Positions 1 to 5,946 of a stretch of 9,547 bases of DNA are shown here, one piece after another. The translations under genes and the position numbers were made by a program. The DNA lies in NCBI GenBank assembly GCA_902766415.1, contig CACXDR010000113.1, forward strand, positions 1-9,547, in the 5' to 3' direction. Every line of letters starts with the position of its first letter. Position 1 is the first letter of the stretch. The notes below the pieces were generated by a model, which saw only the letters and a list, made by a program, of their open reading frames with translations, ran no database searches and was not told the DNA's origin. This stretch comes from an uncultured Lachnospiraceae bacterium. GTDB lineage: Bacteria > Bacillota_A > Clostridia > Lachnospirales > Lachnospiraceae.

Positions 1-1301
1 GCTACGATCTGGCTTCCGCACCAGTAAACGCCGAGCAGGTTGATCAGCGTGTATAAGCCTGCGAAGAAGTCAACGTAAGCGATCAGGGCGCCGATGCCGA
101 CGATGCCGCCGACAAGCAGCAGGCCGAGCATGATCCAGCGGCAGATGCCGGTGTTCTTCTCACCGAACAGCTTCGCGAACTGGGAAGCGGCGAACTCGAT
201 CTGAGCGCATGCGGTGGTGAAGGTGAAGAGGACCAGTGCTACCGTGACGAGCAGTCCGCCGGCAAGGCCGATGGTGTTGCTGAAAGCAGTCGCCGTCATG
301 GAAGATGCCGGAACGTCAAGCTGCCAGGTGTTGGTGGAAAGAACGACCATGCAGGTCAGGGAGCAGACGATGATGGTATCGAAGAAGACCTCGAAAACCG
401 CCCACATGGACTGCTGGATCGGATGGTTGACGTCTGCGACCGCATGGACGATCGTGGTGACGCCGGTACCGGAGTCGTTCGAATAGCATCCGCGTGCAAC
501 GCCCCAGCGGATGGACATGTTCACAGCCGCGCCTGCGAAGCCGCCGACTGCCGCATGGCCGGTGAACGCGTAACGGAAGATGGAAAGGAATGCTGCCGGA
601 ACATTCTGGATGTTCAGGATGAGGACGATGACTGCGCCGATCATGTACGCGATACTCATGAACGGGACCAGCTTCTCAGTCACGCTGAGCAGGCTCTTCA
701 TGCCGCCGATGACGACGACTGCCGCAAGCGCGGTCAGGATGACCGTGGTGGGAATTCTCGGAGCGCCCAGGGAAACGACGTTGTCAACGCCGGAGCCGAT
801 CTGCGCGGAAGCCGCGAGGAACAGGCAGATGATCGCGATGACTGCGTACAGCGGGCTGATCCATTTCCAGCCGGTACCTTCGGAAAGGTAGATCTGCGGG
901 CCGCCTTCCCAGCGTCCCTTCTCGTCGAGCTTCCTGTACTTCATGCCCATGGTGACCTCGGAAAACTTCACCGCGCAGCAGAAAAGGCCGGAAAGCCAGA
1001 GCCAGAACACGCCGCCGGGGCCGCCGAAGGCGATCGCCATGGCCGTTCCTACGATGTTGCCCGCGCCAAGCGTGGAAGCAAGCGCGCCTGTAACAGCCTG
1101 CCAGCCGGAGAACTTTCCTTCTTCTCCCTTTTCACCAAAGGATTTCCCGATCGTGTTCTTAAGAATAAATCCAAGTCTCGTAAACTGGGGGAAGCCCAGT
1201 CTCGCCGACATCCAGAAACCGCCGCCCACGATCACGATGAGCATCGGCAGTCCCCAAAGCCAGTCAGTGAATGCCATAATTCCGTCTAAAATCGCCTGCA
1301 T
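1..1301 (-). CDS. AGCS-family sodium:alanine (amino acid) symporter, 3' end cut by window
   Basis: Inner-membrane secondary transporter expected to import alanine, glycine or a related amino acid with Na+. The open frame gives 433 residues before the window edge; the family is usually about 450-500, so only the last part of the C-terminus is missing. The family signature is clear: the TGALASTLGAGNIVGTAMAI segment (about residues 71-90) followed by GGPGG (94-98), and the conserved block NMSIRWGVARGCYSNDSGTG (261-280) followed by HPIQQ. Many hydrophobic helices are seen throughout. The start is set by a strong AGGAGG at 1307-1312, five bases before the ATG. The conserved 'FSNEAG' type motif reads YSNDSG here, so the substrate may differ from alanine. 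It is separated from the upstream regulator by a hairpin terminator, so it is probably transcribed alone. Family assignment is firm; the substrate is not known. Confidence 0.93.
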   Translation of the reverse strand, partial: MQAILDGIMAFTDWLWGLPMLIVIVGGGFWMSARLGFPQFTRLGFILKNTIGKSFGEKGEEGKFSGWQAVTGALASTLGAGNIVGTAMAIAFGGPGGVFWLWLSGLFCCAVKFSEVTMGMKYRKLDEKGRWEGGPQIYLSEGTGWKWISPLYAVIAIICLFLAASAQIGSGVDNVVSLGAPRIPTTVILTALAAVVVIGGMKSLLSVTEKLVPFMSIAYMIGAVIVLILNIQNVPAAFLSIFRYAFTGHAAVGGFAGAAVNMSIRWGVARGCYSNDSGTGVTTIVHAVADVNHPIQQSMWAVFEVFFDTIIVCSLTCMVVLSTNTWQLDVPASSMTATAFSNTIGLAGGLLVTVALVLFTFTTACAQIEFAASQFAKLFGEKNTGICRWIMLGLLLVGGIVGIGALIAYVDFFAGLYTLINLLGVYWCGSQIV

Positions 1302-1325
1302 GGTACCCTCCTTATAAATCTGTTT

Positions 1326-1340
1326 CCGCGCGATGCGCGG
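1326..1340 (-). promoter_or_regulatory. Small GC-only hairpin in the symporter leader
   Basis: A perfect 6-bp stem (CCGCGC / GCGCGG) with a three-base loop lies about 25 bases upstream of the symporter start codon and just before its Shine-Dalgarno sequence. There is no U-tract on the minus strand, so it is not a normal terminator. It may stabilise or tune the leader; it may also be chance in GC-rich DNA. Confidence 0.25.
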
Positions 1341-1360
1341 CCCCTCTGTTTGACGATTTG

Positions 1361-1391
1361 ATGATAATTCCGTCAGCTAACAGAAGGTCAA
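1361..1391 (-). promoter_or_regulatory. Possible promoter of the AGCS symporter
   Basis: On the minus strand a TTGACC -35-like hexamer (1386-1391) is followed by TATCAT (1361-1366), with a long spacer of 19 bases. It lies between the terminator of the upstream gene and the symporter start, which is where a promoter is needed. The spacer is longer than ideal, so the call is weak. Confidence 0.33.
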
Positions 1392-1415
1392 GAGGGCTTT
1401 TTTACGAATCCGACA

Positions 1416-1443
1416 AAAAAGCTGAAGTGCACTTCAGCTTTTT
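1416..1443. terminator. Bidirectional intrinsic terminator after the MerR-type gene
   Basis: A perfect 28-bp palindrome: GCTGAAGTG / CACTTCAGC flanked by A5 on one side and T5 on the other. It begins 42 bases after the stop codon of the minus-strand MerR-type gene and ends that transcript with a U-tract. The symmetry means it would also work on the plus strand, although no plus-strand gene is seen to its left. Confidence 0.8.
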
Positions 1444-1484
1444 GTACCTTTTCATGACAGCCAGGGAAAACATTCACAGGACTG

Positions 1485-2726
1485 TTATTTATTTTTGCCA
1501 TTCGCGCTGTATACATACAAAGAGATCGGTTCCCCGTCAACATGCTCCGTAAACATATGGTGCTTGATGGTGTTCAGCACCTCGCCCACCTTTTTCTCCT
1601 TCAGGAGCACCCCGTTCTTCTCATAGTTTTCCTTCAGGAAGGACATGCTCATCATATTGCTGCTCCCTTCCGGGTACTTTGCCTTCAGCCGCGCGGCCGT
1701 GGCGGAATTCCAGGCAACGCTCTGGAACGCCCCGAGGACCGTCCCGTCCTCCTTCAGCATGGGGTGGATGCAGTCCATGAAGGTATTATTATGGTAGAAA
1801 CTGAACTCGTTTTCCCCGAAAAGGCTGACGTACAGGTCGACGCACTTCTCCTTCAGCGGGAAATGCTCCCCCGCGTCCGCGATATAGAGGACGTCCAGGT
1901 CGTCGTACATGGTCTCGATCAGGTCCTTGTATTTTTCAAGCACCTCGCCGTACTTGTCGATGATCACGTACAGGCAGTCCTTCGGGAGCTTCTTCAGGAA
2001 GTTGTACGTGAAGAAAAAGCCGTTGATGTTGCCCTCGAGGATCGTCTTCCCGCGCCAGTCCCTCTCCCCGATCTTTTCGAGCAGGAATTCCTGGCAGCGG
2101 TGGGCGTTGATGGCCCACTCCTCTCCCGTCTCGTGATACAGCTTCCGGTGGACATCCGGCGTGTCATGCTCCCCTTTATAGATATTCCCCGTATAAACGA
2201 TCCCACCGCGGATCTCCGCGCGGTACCCGCAGCCGCAGGTCAGGTCCCCGCTGAAAACATATCGTCCGCTGATCGCCGCGTTCCCGATGTTCAGCTGCTT
2301 TCTGCAGTGCGGGCAGCAGAGAAGCCCTACCGCGCTTAAGGGGACGCCGCAGTTTCCGAGCTTCACCGGCTGCATCCGCCGTGCCATGTCCTTCTGCTCT
2401 TCTTCAATGAGGGCGATGCTCCCGTCGATCTCCTGCTTCTCCAGCTCAAGCTCCTCCCTTTTCTGTATGAGCATGTTCTGGAACTTTTCGATCGTCGATG
2501 GTTCAATAAAATTGGACATGCGGAAAAGATACAGGAGACTCTGGATCTCCCTGATGTTGAACCGCATGTCCTTAAATTTCTGTATGTATTCCATGTCCTG
2601 CAGGTCCTGCCGTCCGAACTCCATCTGGCTTCCGGACATTTTCGGCATGAGCAGCCCGACGCTGATATAATAGCGTATCGTTGCCTTCGTTGTCCTGCAG
2701 CGTTCCGAGAATTCACCGATCTTCAT
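1485..2726 (-). CDS. MerR-type regulator fused to zinc ribbon and methyltransferase-like domain
   Basis: A 413-residue predicted DNA-binding regulator. Residues 1-70 form a MerR winged-helix domain (KIGEFSERCRTTKATIRYY, then a GLL turn). Residues 75-118 are charged and likely form the dimer coiled coil. Residues 136-180 look like a Trm112-type zinc ribbon, with C138-P-H-C141 and C164-G-C166. Residues 215-410 resemble a class I SAM-dependent methyltransferase: TILEGNINGF at the motif I place, a beta strand ending in D257, D284 in ADAGEHFPL, and VDLYVSLFG. The usual glycine-rich DxGxGxG loop is degenerate (EGNING), so it may bind a ligand without catalysis. MerR proteins are usually 120-280 residues, so this is long. 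The start was chosen at 2726 because AGGAGG (2733-2738) lies six bases upstream; the frame stays open further upstream, but that part is not MerR-like. Target genes and effector are unknown. Confidence 0.85.
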   Translation of the reverse strand: MKIGEFSERCRTTKATIRYYISVGLLMPKMSGSQMEFGRQDLQDMEYIQKFKDMRFNIREIQSLLYLFRMSNFIEPSTIEKFQNMLIQKREELELEKQEIDGSIALIEEEQKDMARRMQPVKLGNCGVPLSAVGLLCCPHCRKQLNIGNAAISGRYVFSGDLTCGCGYRAEIRGGIVYTGNIYKGEHDTPDVHRKLYHETGEEWAINAHRCQEFLLEKIGERDWRGKTILEGNINGFFFTYNFLKKLPKDCLYVIIDKYGEVLEKYKDLIETMYDDLDVLYIADAGEHFPLKEKCVDLYVSLFGENEFSFYHNNTFMDCIHPMLKEDGTVLGAFQSVAWNSATAARLKAKYPEGSSNMMSMSFLKENYEKNGVLLKEKKVGEVLNTIKHHMFTEHVDGEPISLYVYSANGKNK

Positions 2727-2757
2727 CGTCATCCTCCTGTAGCTGACGGAGACATTC

Positions 2758-2773
2758 CCCGGCCTCCGCCGGG
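2758..2773 (-). promoter_or_regulatory. Hairpin with GGAG loop in the MerR-type gene leader
   Basis: A 6-bp GC stem (CCCGGC / GCCGGG) with a four-base loop reading GGAG on the minus strand, about 30 bases before the start codon. A GGA in a hairpin loop is the type of site bound by CsrA, and this is also a possible operator arm. No convincing -10/-35 pair was found for the gene in this 144-base gap, so it may depend on read-through from the gene upstream. Confidence 0.22.
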
Positions 2774-2807
2774 ACATCGACCCTCTTTTTTCTCTTTCCG
2801 AAAACCT

Positions 2808-2829
2808 CAAGTCCCGCCCGCGGGACTTG
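2808..2829 (-). terminator. Possible weak terminator after the HTH-HD gene
   Basis: An 8-bp stem (CAAGTCCC / GGGACTTG) with a six-base GC loop starts about 40 bases after the stop codon of the HTH-HD gene. The minus-strand sequence after it, GAGGTTTTC, has only a short U run, so termination may be partial and let transcription continue into the MerR-type gene. Confidence 0.45.
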
Positions 2830-2870
2830 CGCGCCGCGGGGGTTGCCCTCCCATTCCGCGTGCTTCCCGT

Positions 2871-3725
2871 TCACAGGAGACGCTTCACCGTCTCCAGGAC
2901 GCTCCGCATGTGGTACTTCACGAGATACGCCGCGTCGTTATACTGCGGCATGGTATTCTTAATGTAGTCAAGGAGCGGAAGCACATACTTTTCCGTCTCA
3001 AGGACATACTCCTTCAGCTTTTCCCGGGAGAAGCCCATCGCCATCGTCGAGACGTTGTTGCAGCGGTCCAGGGCCTTCACGAAACAGGCAGTCGGGTCCC
3101 CGCGCATGGCAGCGTAATACCGGTCAAGCTCCTGTTCCTTCGTCTCTCCCTCACGCCGTTCGCGTGTCAGGAGCGCCAGCGCCTTTTTTGTCTTTTCATT
3201 CACCGGCAGGTCCTCTACGCGGACTCTGTTCCCGGTCTGCCGGTCCACACAGTCCTCCGCGACGTCGTGGAGAAGCGCGGTGCTGATCACATTGTCGTCG
3301 ATGATCCCGAGAGCCAGCGCGTGGCAGGCAAGCGTCAGCGGGTGCGAGATATATTCCACCTCAGCCCCCGCGACCCGCCGCATCTGTCCCCTGTGGTAAT
3401 CCCGCGCGAGCGGCAGCACCCGCAGGGACTGCATGAGCCCCTTGTCCATAAACCGCGTTTTCAGAAAGGTGTACATATGGCCGGCCGAATGAAGCCGGCT
3501 TGACAGCTCAAGATCCGTGTCGACCTCCTGCCGGTCGTCCACAAGCTCTCCGACCGTGATCTGCAGTGCCTTCGCTATGGCCCCGTATATGCCGGGGTCC
3601 GGCATGTTCTTCCCGGTCTCCCAGTTGCTCACGGCCTGCGGCGAAACGCCGACGGCCTCCGCAAGCGCCGTCTGTGACATTCCCAGCTGCCTTCTCTTTG
3701 CAGCGATCTTTTCGCTGATATTCAT
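2871..3725 (-). CDS. XRE HTH regulator fused to RelA/SpoT-type (p)ppGpp hydrolase domain
   Basis: A 284-residue cytoplasmic protein with two parts. Residues 5-62 are a typical XRE/Cro helix-turn-helix (MSQTALAEAVGVSPQAVSNW), expected to bind DNA as a dimer. Residues 100-284 match the HD domain of RelA/SpoT and of small alarmone hydrolases such as MESH1: the H-x-GQ-x-R segment at 111-117, SHPL with H128, LLHDVAED with H153, D154, E157 and D158, and KALDRCNN with D220. These are the manganese-binding and catalytic positions of (p)ppGpp 3'-pyrophosphohydrolases. No synthetase, TGS or ACT domain is present. The start is supported by AGGAGG five bases upstream. The fusion suggests a regulator that senses or degrades an alarmone or another nucleotide; it could also act like the hydrolase antitoxins paired with small alarmone synthetase toxins, but no such partner is in this window. 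Domain calls are firm; function is inferred. Confidence 0.87.
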   Translation of the reverse strand: MNISEKIAAKRRQLGMSQTALAEAVGVSPQAVSNWETGKNMPDPGIYGAIAKALQITVGELVDDRQEVDTDLELSSRLHSAGHMYTFLKTRFMDKGLMQSLRVLPLARDYHRGQMRRVAGAEVEYISHPLTLACHALALGIIDDNVISTALLHDVAEDCVDRQTGNRVRVEDLPVNEKTKKALALLTRERREGETKEQELDRYYAAMRGDPTACFVKALDRCNNVSTMAMGFSREKLKEYVLETEKYVLPLLDYIKNTMPQYNDAAYLVKYHMRSVLETVKRLL

Positions 3726-3760
3726 CCCGCCCTCCTCTAAGGATCTCCGGCTCCATGTTC

Positions 3761-3789
3761 ATTTTAACACAGATCCCGCGCAGCACGAA
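3761..3789 (-). promoter_or_regulatory. Possible promoter of the HTH-HD regulator
   Basis: On the minus strand TAAAAT (3761-3766) is placed 17 bases after TTCGTG (3784-3789), with TGTG just before the -10, giving a leader of about 30 bases to the start codon. The -35 match is poor. The 129-base gap from the DUF1622 gene, with no clear terminator in it, means read-through from the operon is also possible. Confidence 0.35.
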
Positions 3790-3854
3790 GAGAGCGTCCC
3801 TTGAATGCTTTCCAAAGAGGTGCTTTATATCACAGTTCCATGACTTTCCGTTCC

Positions 3855-4211
3855 TTACGCGTTTCCGCCCGGCTGCTTTCTCTCCAGGGCCCTCTGCTCG
3901 TTCTTGATCTCCCAGTGGATCAGGAAGGTGAGAAGCCCGCGCAGGGCGATGACCGCCCCGAGGATCCCGAGCTCCTCCCATTCGCGTACCGCTACCGTAC
4001 GGAGGACCTCGCCGCCCATCTTGAACTCCAGCGCCAGGGCGATCCCCTCCGCCAGCTCCAGGCGGAAGTTTCCGTCCTTCTTCAGCCACCTGAGAAAGCA
4101 TCTGACAGCGGTATATACCAGCACGCAGATGCCGAAGGCCTCCATCAGCATGGTGCAGATCAGCGCGGCACCTGACAGGAGGTCCTCCATATATCTGATC
4201 ATCTCCACCAT
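3855..4211 (-). CDS. DUF1622 family small membrane protein
   Basis: A 118-residue predicted integral membrane protein of the DUF1622 family (COG4828 type). The N-terminal hydrophobic helix spans about residues 12-40. A conserved amphipathic middle follows (LELAEGIALALEFKMGGEVLR, residues 51-71, then TVAVREWEELG). A second membrane helix lies at 82-100, ending in the typical LIHWEIK. The length and order fit the family; its biochemical role is not known. The GAGGAG ribosome binding site (4219-4224) sits directly beyond the stop codon of the Dabb gene, only 13 bases separate the two genes, and they are surely co-transcribed. It is the last gene of the ATP-grasp operon. The context suggests a membrane component connected to the ligase product, but this is only inference. 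Confidence 0.85.
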   Translation of the reverse strand: MVEMIRYMEDLLSGAALICTMLMEAFGICVLVYTAVRCFLRWLKKDGNFRLELAEGIALALEFKMGGEVLRTVAVREWEELGILGAVIALRGLLTFLIHWEIKNEQRALERKQPGGNA

Positions 4212-4224
4212 ATCCGGTCTCCTC

Positions 4225-4530
4225 TTACTTTATCTCATAGTCCGCACCGAGGCGGTCCACCGTGTACGGACGTACCTTCGTGACCGCGATCTCCATATGG
4301 CGCGGGTCCGAGCGGTAGGCTTCCAGTGCTTCCATGCTTTCAAAGGCGCATTCCATCATACAGTCCGCGTTGGACTTCGGCCCGAGCTCCGTGCGGATCA
4401 CGCAGGAGATCATCCCCGGGATCTTTCCGGGGAGCGCCTCAAAGGCCTCCTTCATGCCCTGGCGCACGGCGGCCTTTTCTTCTTCCGTCAGTTCTTCCCT
4501 GAACTTCCATAAATTGATATGCTTCACCAT
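4225..4530 (-). CDS. Dabb-family (stress-responsive alpha/beta barrel) protein
   Basis: A 101-residue protein with the Dabb ferredoxin-like fold pattern: N-terminal beta strand MVKHINLWKF with H4, a helix EEEKAAVRQGMKEAFEAL, an ILPG-like turn (LPGKIPG, 33-39), the strand DCMMECAFES, then MEALEAYRSDPRHME with the conserved His78. The C-terminus ends in RLGADYEIK, also usual for the family. Members are small dimers; some are stress-induced and some are cyclases or ligand-binding proteins, so no reaction can be assigned. The start at 4530 is preferred because the family fold begins at this Met and GGGAGGAG lies eight to ten bases upstream; a longer frame to 4614 would overlap the ATP-grasp gene and encode an arginine-rich tail with no family match. 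It is the middle gene of a three-gene operon. Confidence 0.85.
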   Translation of the reverse strand: MVKHINLWKFREELTEEEKAAVRQGMKEAFEALPGKIPGMISCVIRTELGPKSNADCMMECAFESMEALEAYRSDPRHMEIAVTKVRPYTVDRLGADYEIK

Positions 4531-4558
4531 ACAGGACGCTCCTCCCTGTTCTTTCTGG

Positions 4559-5776
4559 TCACGACTCCTCCTCCGGCGGCACCTGCTTCTGGGGACTGAA
4601 GGCGTAGCGCACAAAGCTGTTCACCTGCCGCATGGTGTCAAAGCAGGCGATGCAGACCTGGTTCCCCATGGTGCCCGCCAGCGCGTCCGGCATGCGGGTC
4701 AGCATCGCGAGGTTCGCGCTGTACTCGGTCGCGATCTCCTCAAGGCTGTGGGTGTAGGGTATCTCGTCCCTGCGGCCGCAGTAAACGCAGAAGCGCTTCG
4801 GGCCGCTGAAGCTGTGGCGCACCTCGTCGAAGGCGATCATATCCGCCCAGATCCGGAACACGTCCACGCTCTGGCCGAAGTTCAGCATATCGGGGGTAAA
4901 GCCGCCCGCCGGCCGCATGTTCACCTCCAGGCCTGCAACGTCACCCTTTTTGCCGATCCCCTTCTTGTCCTTCGTAAGGCGGAAGAACTCCAGATGGAAG
5001 AAACGGCTGCGCACGTCGAACGCCTTCAGCACCTTTTTCCCTGCGGCCTCGATGTCCGGCGCTACCTCCTTGTTGACATAGTAGTAGACCGGCACGCCCT
5101 CATTGACCATGTCCATGATCGAGTTGGGGGAAATGTGGCTCGCCGCGAACAGGACCTCTCCCTTCGAATTGATCACGCCGTCATAGGTCTCGACCACGCC
5201 GGTGATGAACTCCTCCATCACGTACGGGATCTCGGGCACCTGGTGGAAGAATTCCCGCAGGTCCTCATCATTCTCGAGACGCCAGGTCGCTTCCGCGCCG
5301 ACACCGCGGTCCGGCTTCACGATCACCGGATAGCCGACCTCCTGAATGAACGCCTGGGCCGTTTCCATATCCACGACCGGGGAATACCTCGCCACCGGCA
5401 CGCCTGCCTTCTCATAGTACTTCTTCATCGCCGTCTTGGAGCGGAAGCGCATGATCTGGTCGGACTTCAGGCCTGTCAGGATGTTGAAGTCCGTGCGGAG
5501 CGAAGCGTCCAGCTCCATCCAGAACTCGTTGTTTGACTCCACCCAGTCGATCTTTCCGTAGTTCGCCGTAAAATGCCCCATGGCGCGGATCATCTGGTCA
5601 TAGTTGCGGAGATCGTCCACTTTGTAGTATTCTGTCAGAGCTTCCTTCAGTTCGCCGTTGAGGGAATCATAGCTTGCGTCACCGATCCCGAGGACGTTCA
5701 CGCCGTTCTCGTGCAGTCCCATGCAGAAATGAGAATAAGCAACCGGAAAATTCGGGGAAATAAATACAAAATTCAT
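4559..5776 (-). CDS. ATP-grasp domain ligase (carboxylate-amine ligase type)
   Basis: A 405-residue cytoplasmic enzyme predicted to activate a carboxylate as an acyl-phosphate with ATP and join it to an amine or similar nucleophile. The N-terminal pre-ATP-grasp domain (1-105) begins MNFVFISPNFP. The ATP-grasp core shows GYPVIVKPDRGVGAEATWRL (148-167, ATP-binding K154 and the glycine-rich loop), YVMEEFITG (185-193, adenine-contacting glutamates), FFHLEFFRL (259-267) and GLEVNMRPAGG (282-292) with the Mg2+-binding E284 and N286 and R288. The C-terminal part (320-405) has a C-x2-C (C330, C333). The start is set by GGAGG (5782-5786), five bases before the ATG; a longer frame with four more residues overlaps this site. 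It leads the operon with Dabb and DUF1622 genes and is divergent from an esterase-fold hydrolase. The substrate cannot be read from sequence. Confidence 0.9.
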   Translation of the reverse strand: MNFVFISPNFPVAYSHFCMGLHENGVNVLGIGDASYDSLNGELKEALTEYYKVDDLRNYDQMIRAMGHFTANYGKIDWVESNNEFWMELDASLRTDFNILTGLKSDQIMRFRSKTAMKKYYEKAGVPVARYSPVVDMETAQAFIQEVGYPVIVKPDRGVGAEATWRLENDEDLREFFHQVPEIPYVMEEFITGVVETYDGVINSKGEVLFAASHISPNSIMDMVNEGVPVYYYVNKEVAPDIEAAGKKVLKAFDVRSRFFHLEFFRLTKDKKGIGKKGDVAGLEVNMRPAGGFTPDMLNFGQSVDVFRIWADMIAFDEVRHSFSGPKRFCVYCGRRDEIPYTHSLEEIATEYSANLAMLTRMPDALAGTMGNQVCIACFDTMRQVNSFVRYAFSPQKQVPPEEES

Positions 5777-5823
5777 TACAGCCTCCATTAAGCGCGTAAA
5801 AAGTATGATATGATTGAACGTAA

Positions 5824-5856
5824 GTTTGACCGGTGTTTCTGTTTCACCAGTTTAAC
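5824..5856. promoter_or_regulatory. Interrupted palindrome in the divergent promoter region (candidate operator)
   Basis: Two 12-base arms, GTTTGACCGGTG (5824-5835) and CACCAGTTTAAC (5845-5856), are inverted repeats matching at 9 of 12 positions across a 9-base centre. The site lies about midway between the divergent ATP-grasp and hydrolase genes. It contains a plus-strand TTGACC (5826-5831) and a TTTAAC (5851-5856) that could be a weak promoter with a 19-base spacer, so a protein bound here could control the hydrolase and possibly the operon. The symmetry is visible; the binding protein is unknown. Confidence 0.38.
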
Positions 5857-5901
5857 GCAATAAATCAAAAAGGGCAAGACCCGCGCGTCTTCTGCCGGAA
5901 A

Positions 5902-5936
5902 GGAAGGCCTCCGCCTTCCGGTCCCTTTAGAAAGGA
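5902..5936 (+). promoter_or_regulatory. Hairpins in the hydrolase leader, second one covering the ribosome binding site
   Basis: A stem of seven pairs (GGAAGGC 5902-5908 / GCCTTCC 5913-5919) with loop CTCC is followed by a short stem CCTT / AAGG (5924-5927 / 5932-5935) that includes most of the AAAGGA ribosome binding site (5931-5936) of the hydrolase gene. No terminator-like U-tract follows. The loop CTCC is complementary to a Shine-Dalgarno, so alternative pairing that hides or frees the site is possible. The stems are visible; a regulatory role is inference. Confidence 0.3.
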
Positions 5937-5946
5937 AACAAACATT

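Noticed and set aside
423..1289. A 288-residue plus-strand open frame over the symporter
   Set aside because: It has a charged composition with no motif, while the minus strand encodes an unmistakable AGCS transporter in one uninterrupted frame.
1542..2339. A 265-residue plus-strand open frame opposite the MerR-type gene
   Set aside because: No ribosome binding site or family pattern; the minus strand carries the MerR domain and zinc ribbon.
2727..2810. Upstream extension of the MerR-type protein by 28 residues
   Set aside because: The added Arg/Ser-rich segment is not part of MerR domains, and AGGAGG is placed properly for the start at 2726.
3796..3850. Possible terminator after the DUF1622 gene
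   Set aside because: Only short direct repeats (TGCTTT twice) and a tiny palindrome were found, with no stem followed by a U-tract.
3508..4101. A 197-residue minus-strand frame bridging the HTH-HD and DUF1622 genes
   Set aside because: It overlaps two well-supported genes in another frame and is Gly/Arg-rich without a motif.
4334..5536. A 400-residue plus-strand open frame opposite the ATP-grasp gene
   Set aside because: It is His/Arg/Val-rich with no family motif, a typical mirror frame in GC-rich DNA; the minus strand has complete ATP-grasp motifs and a good ribosome binding site.
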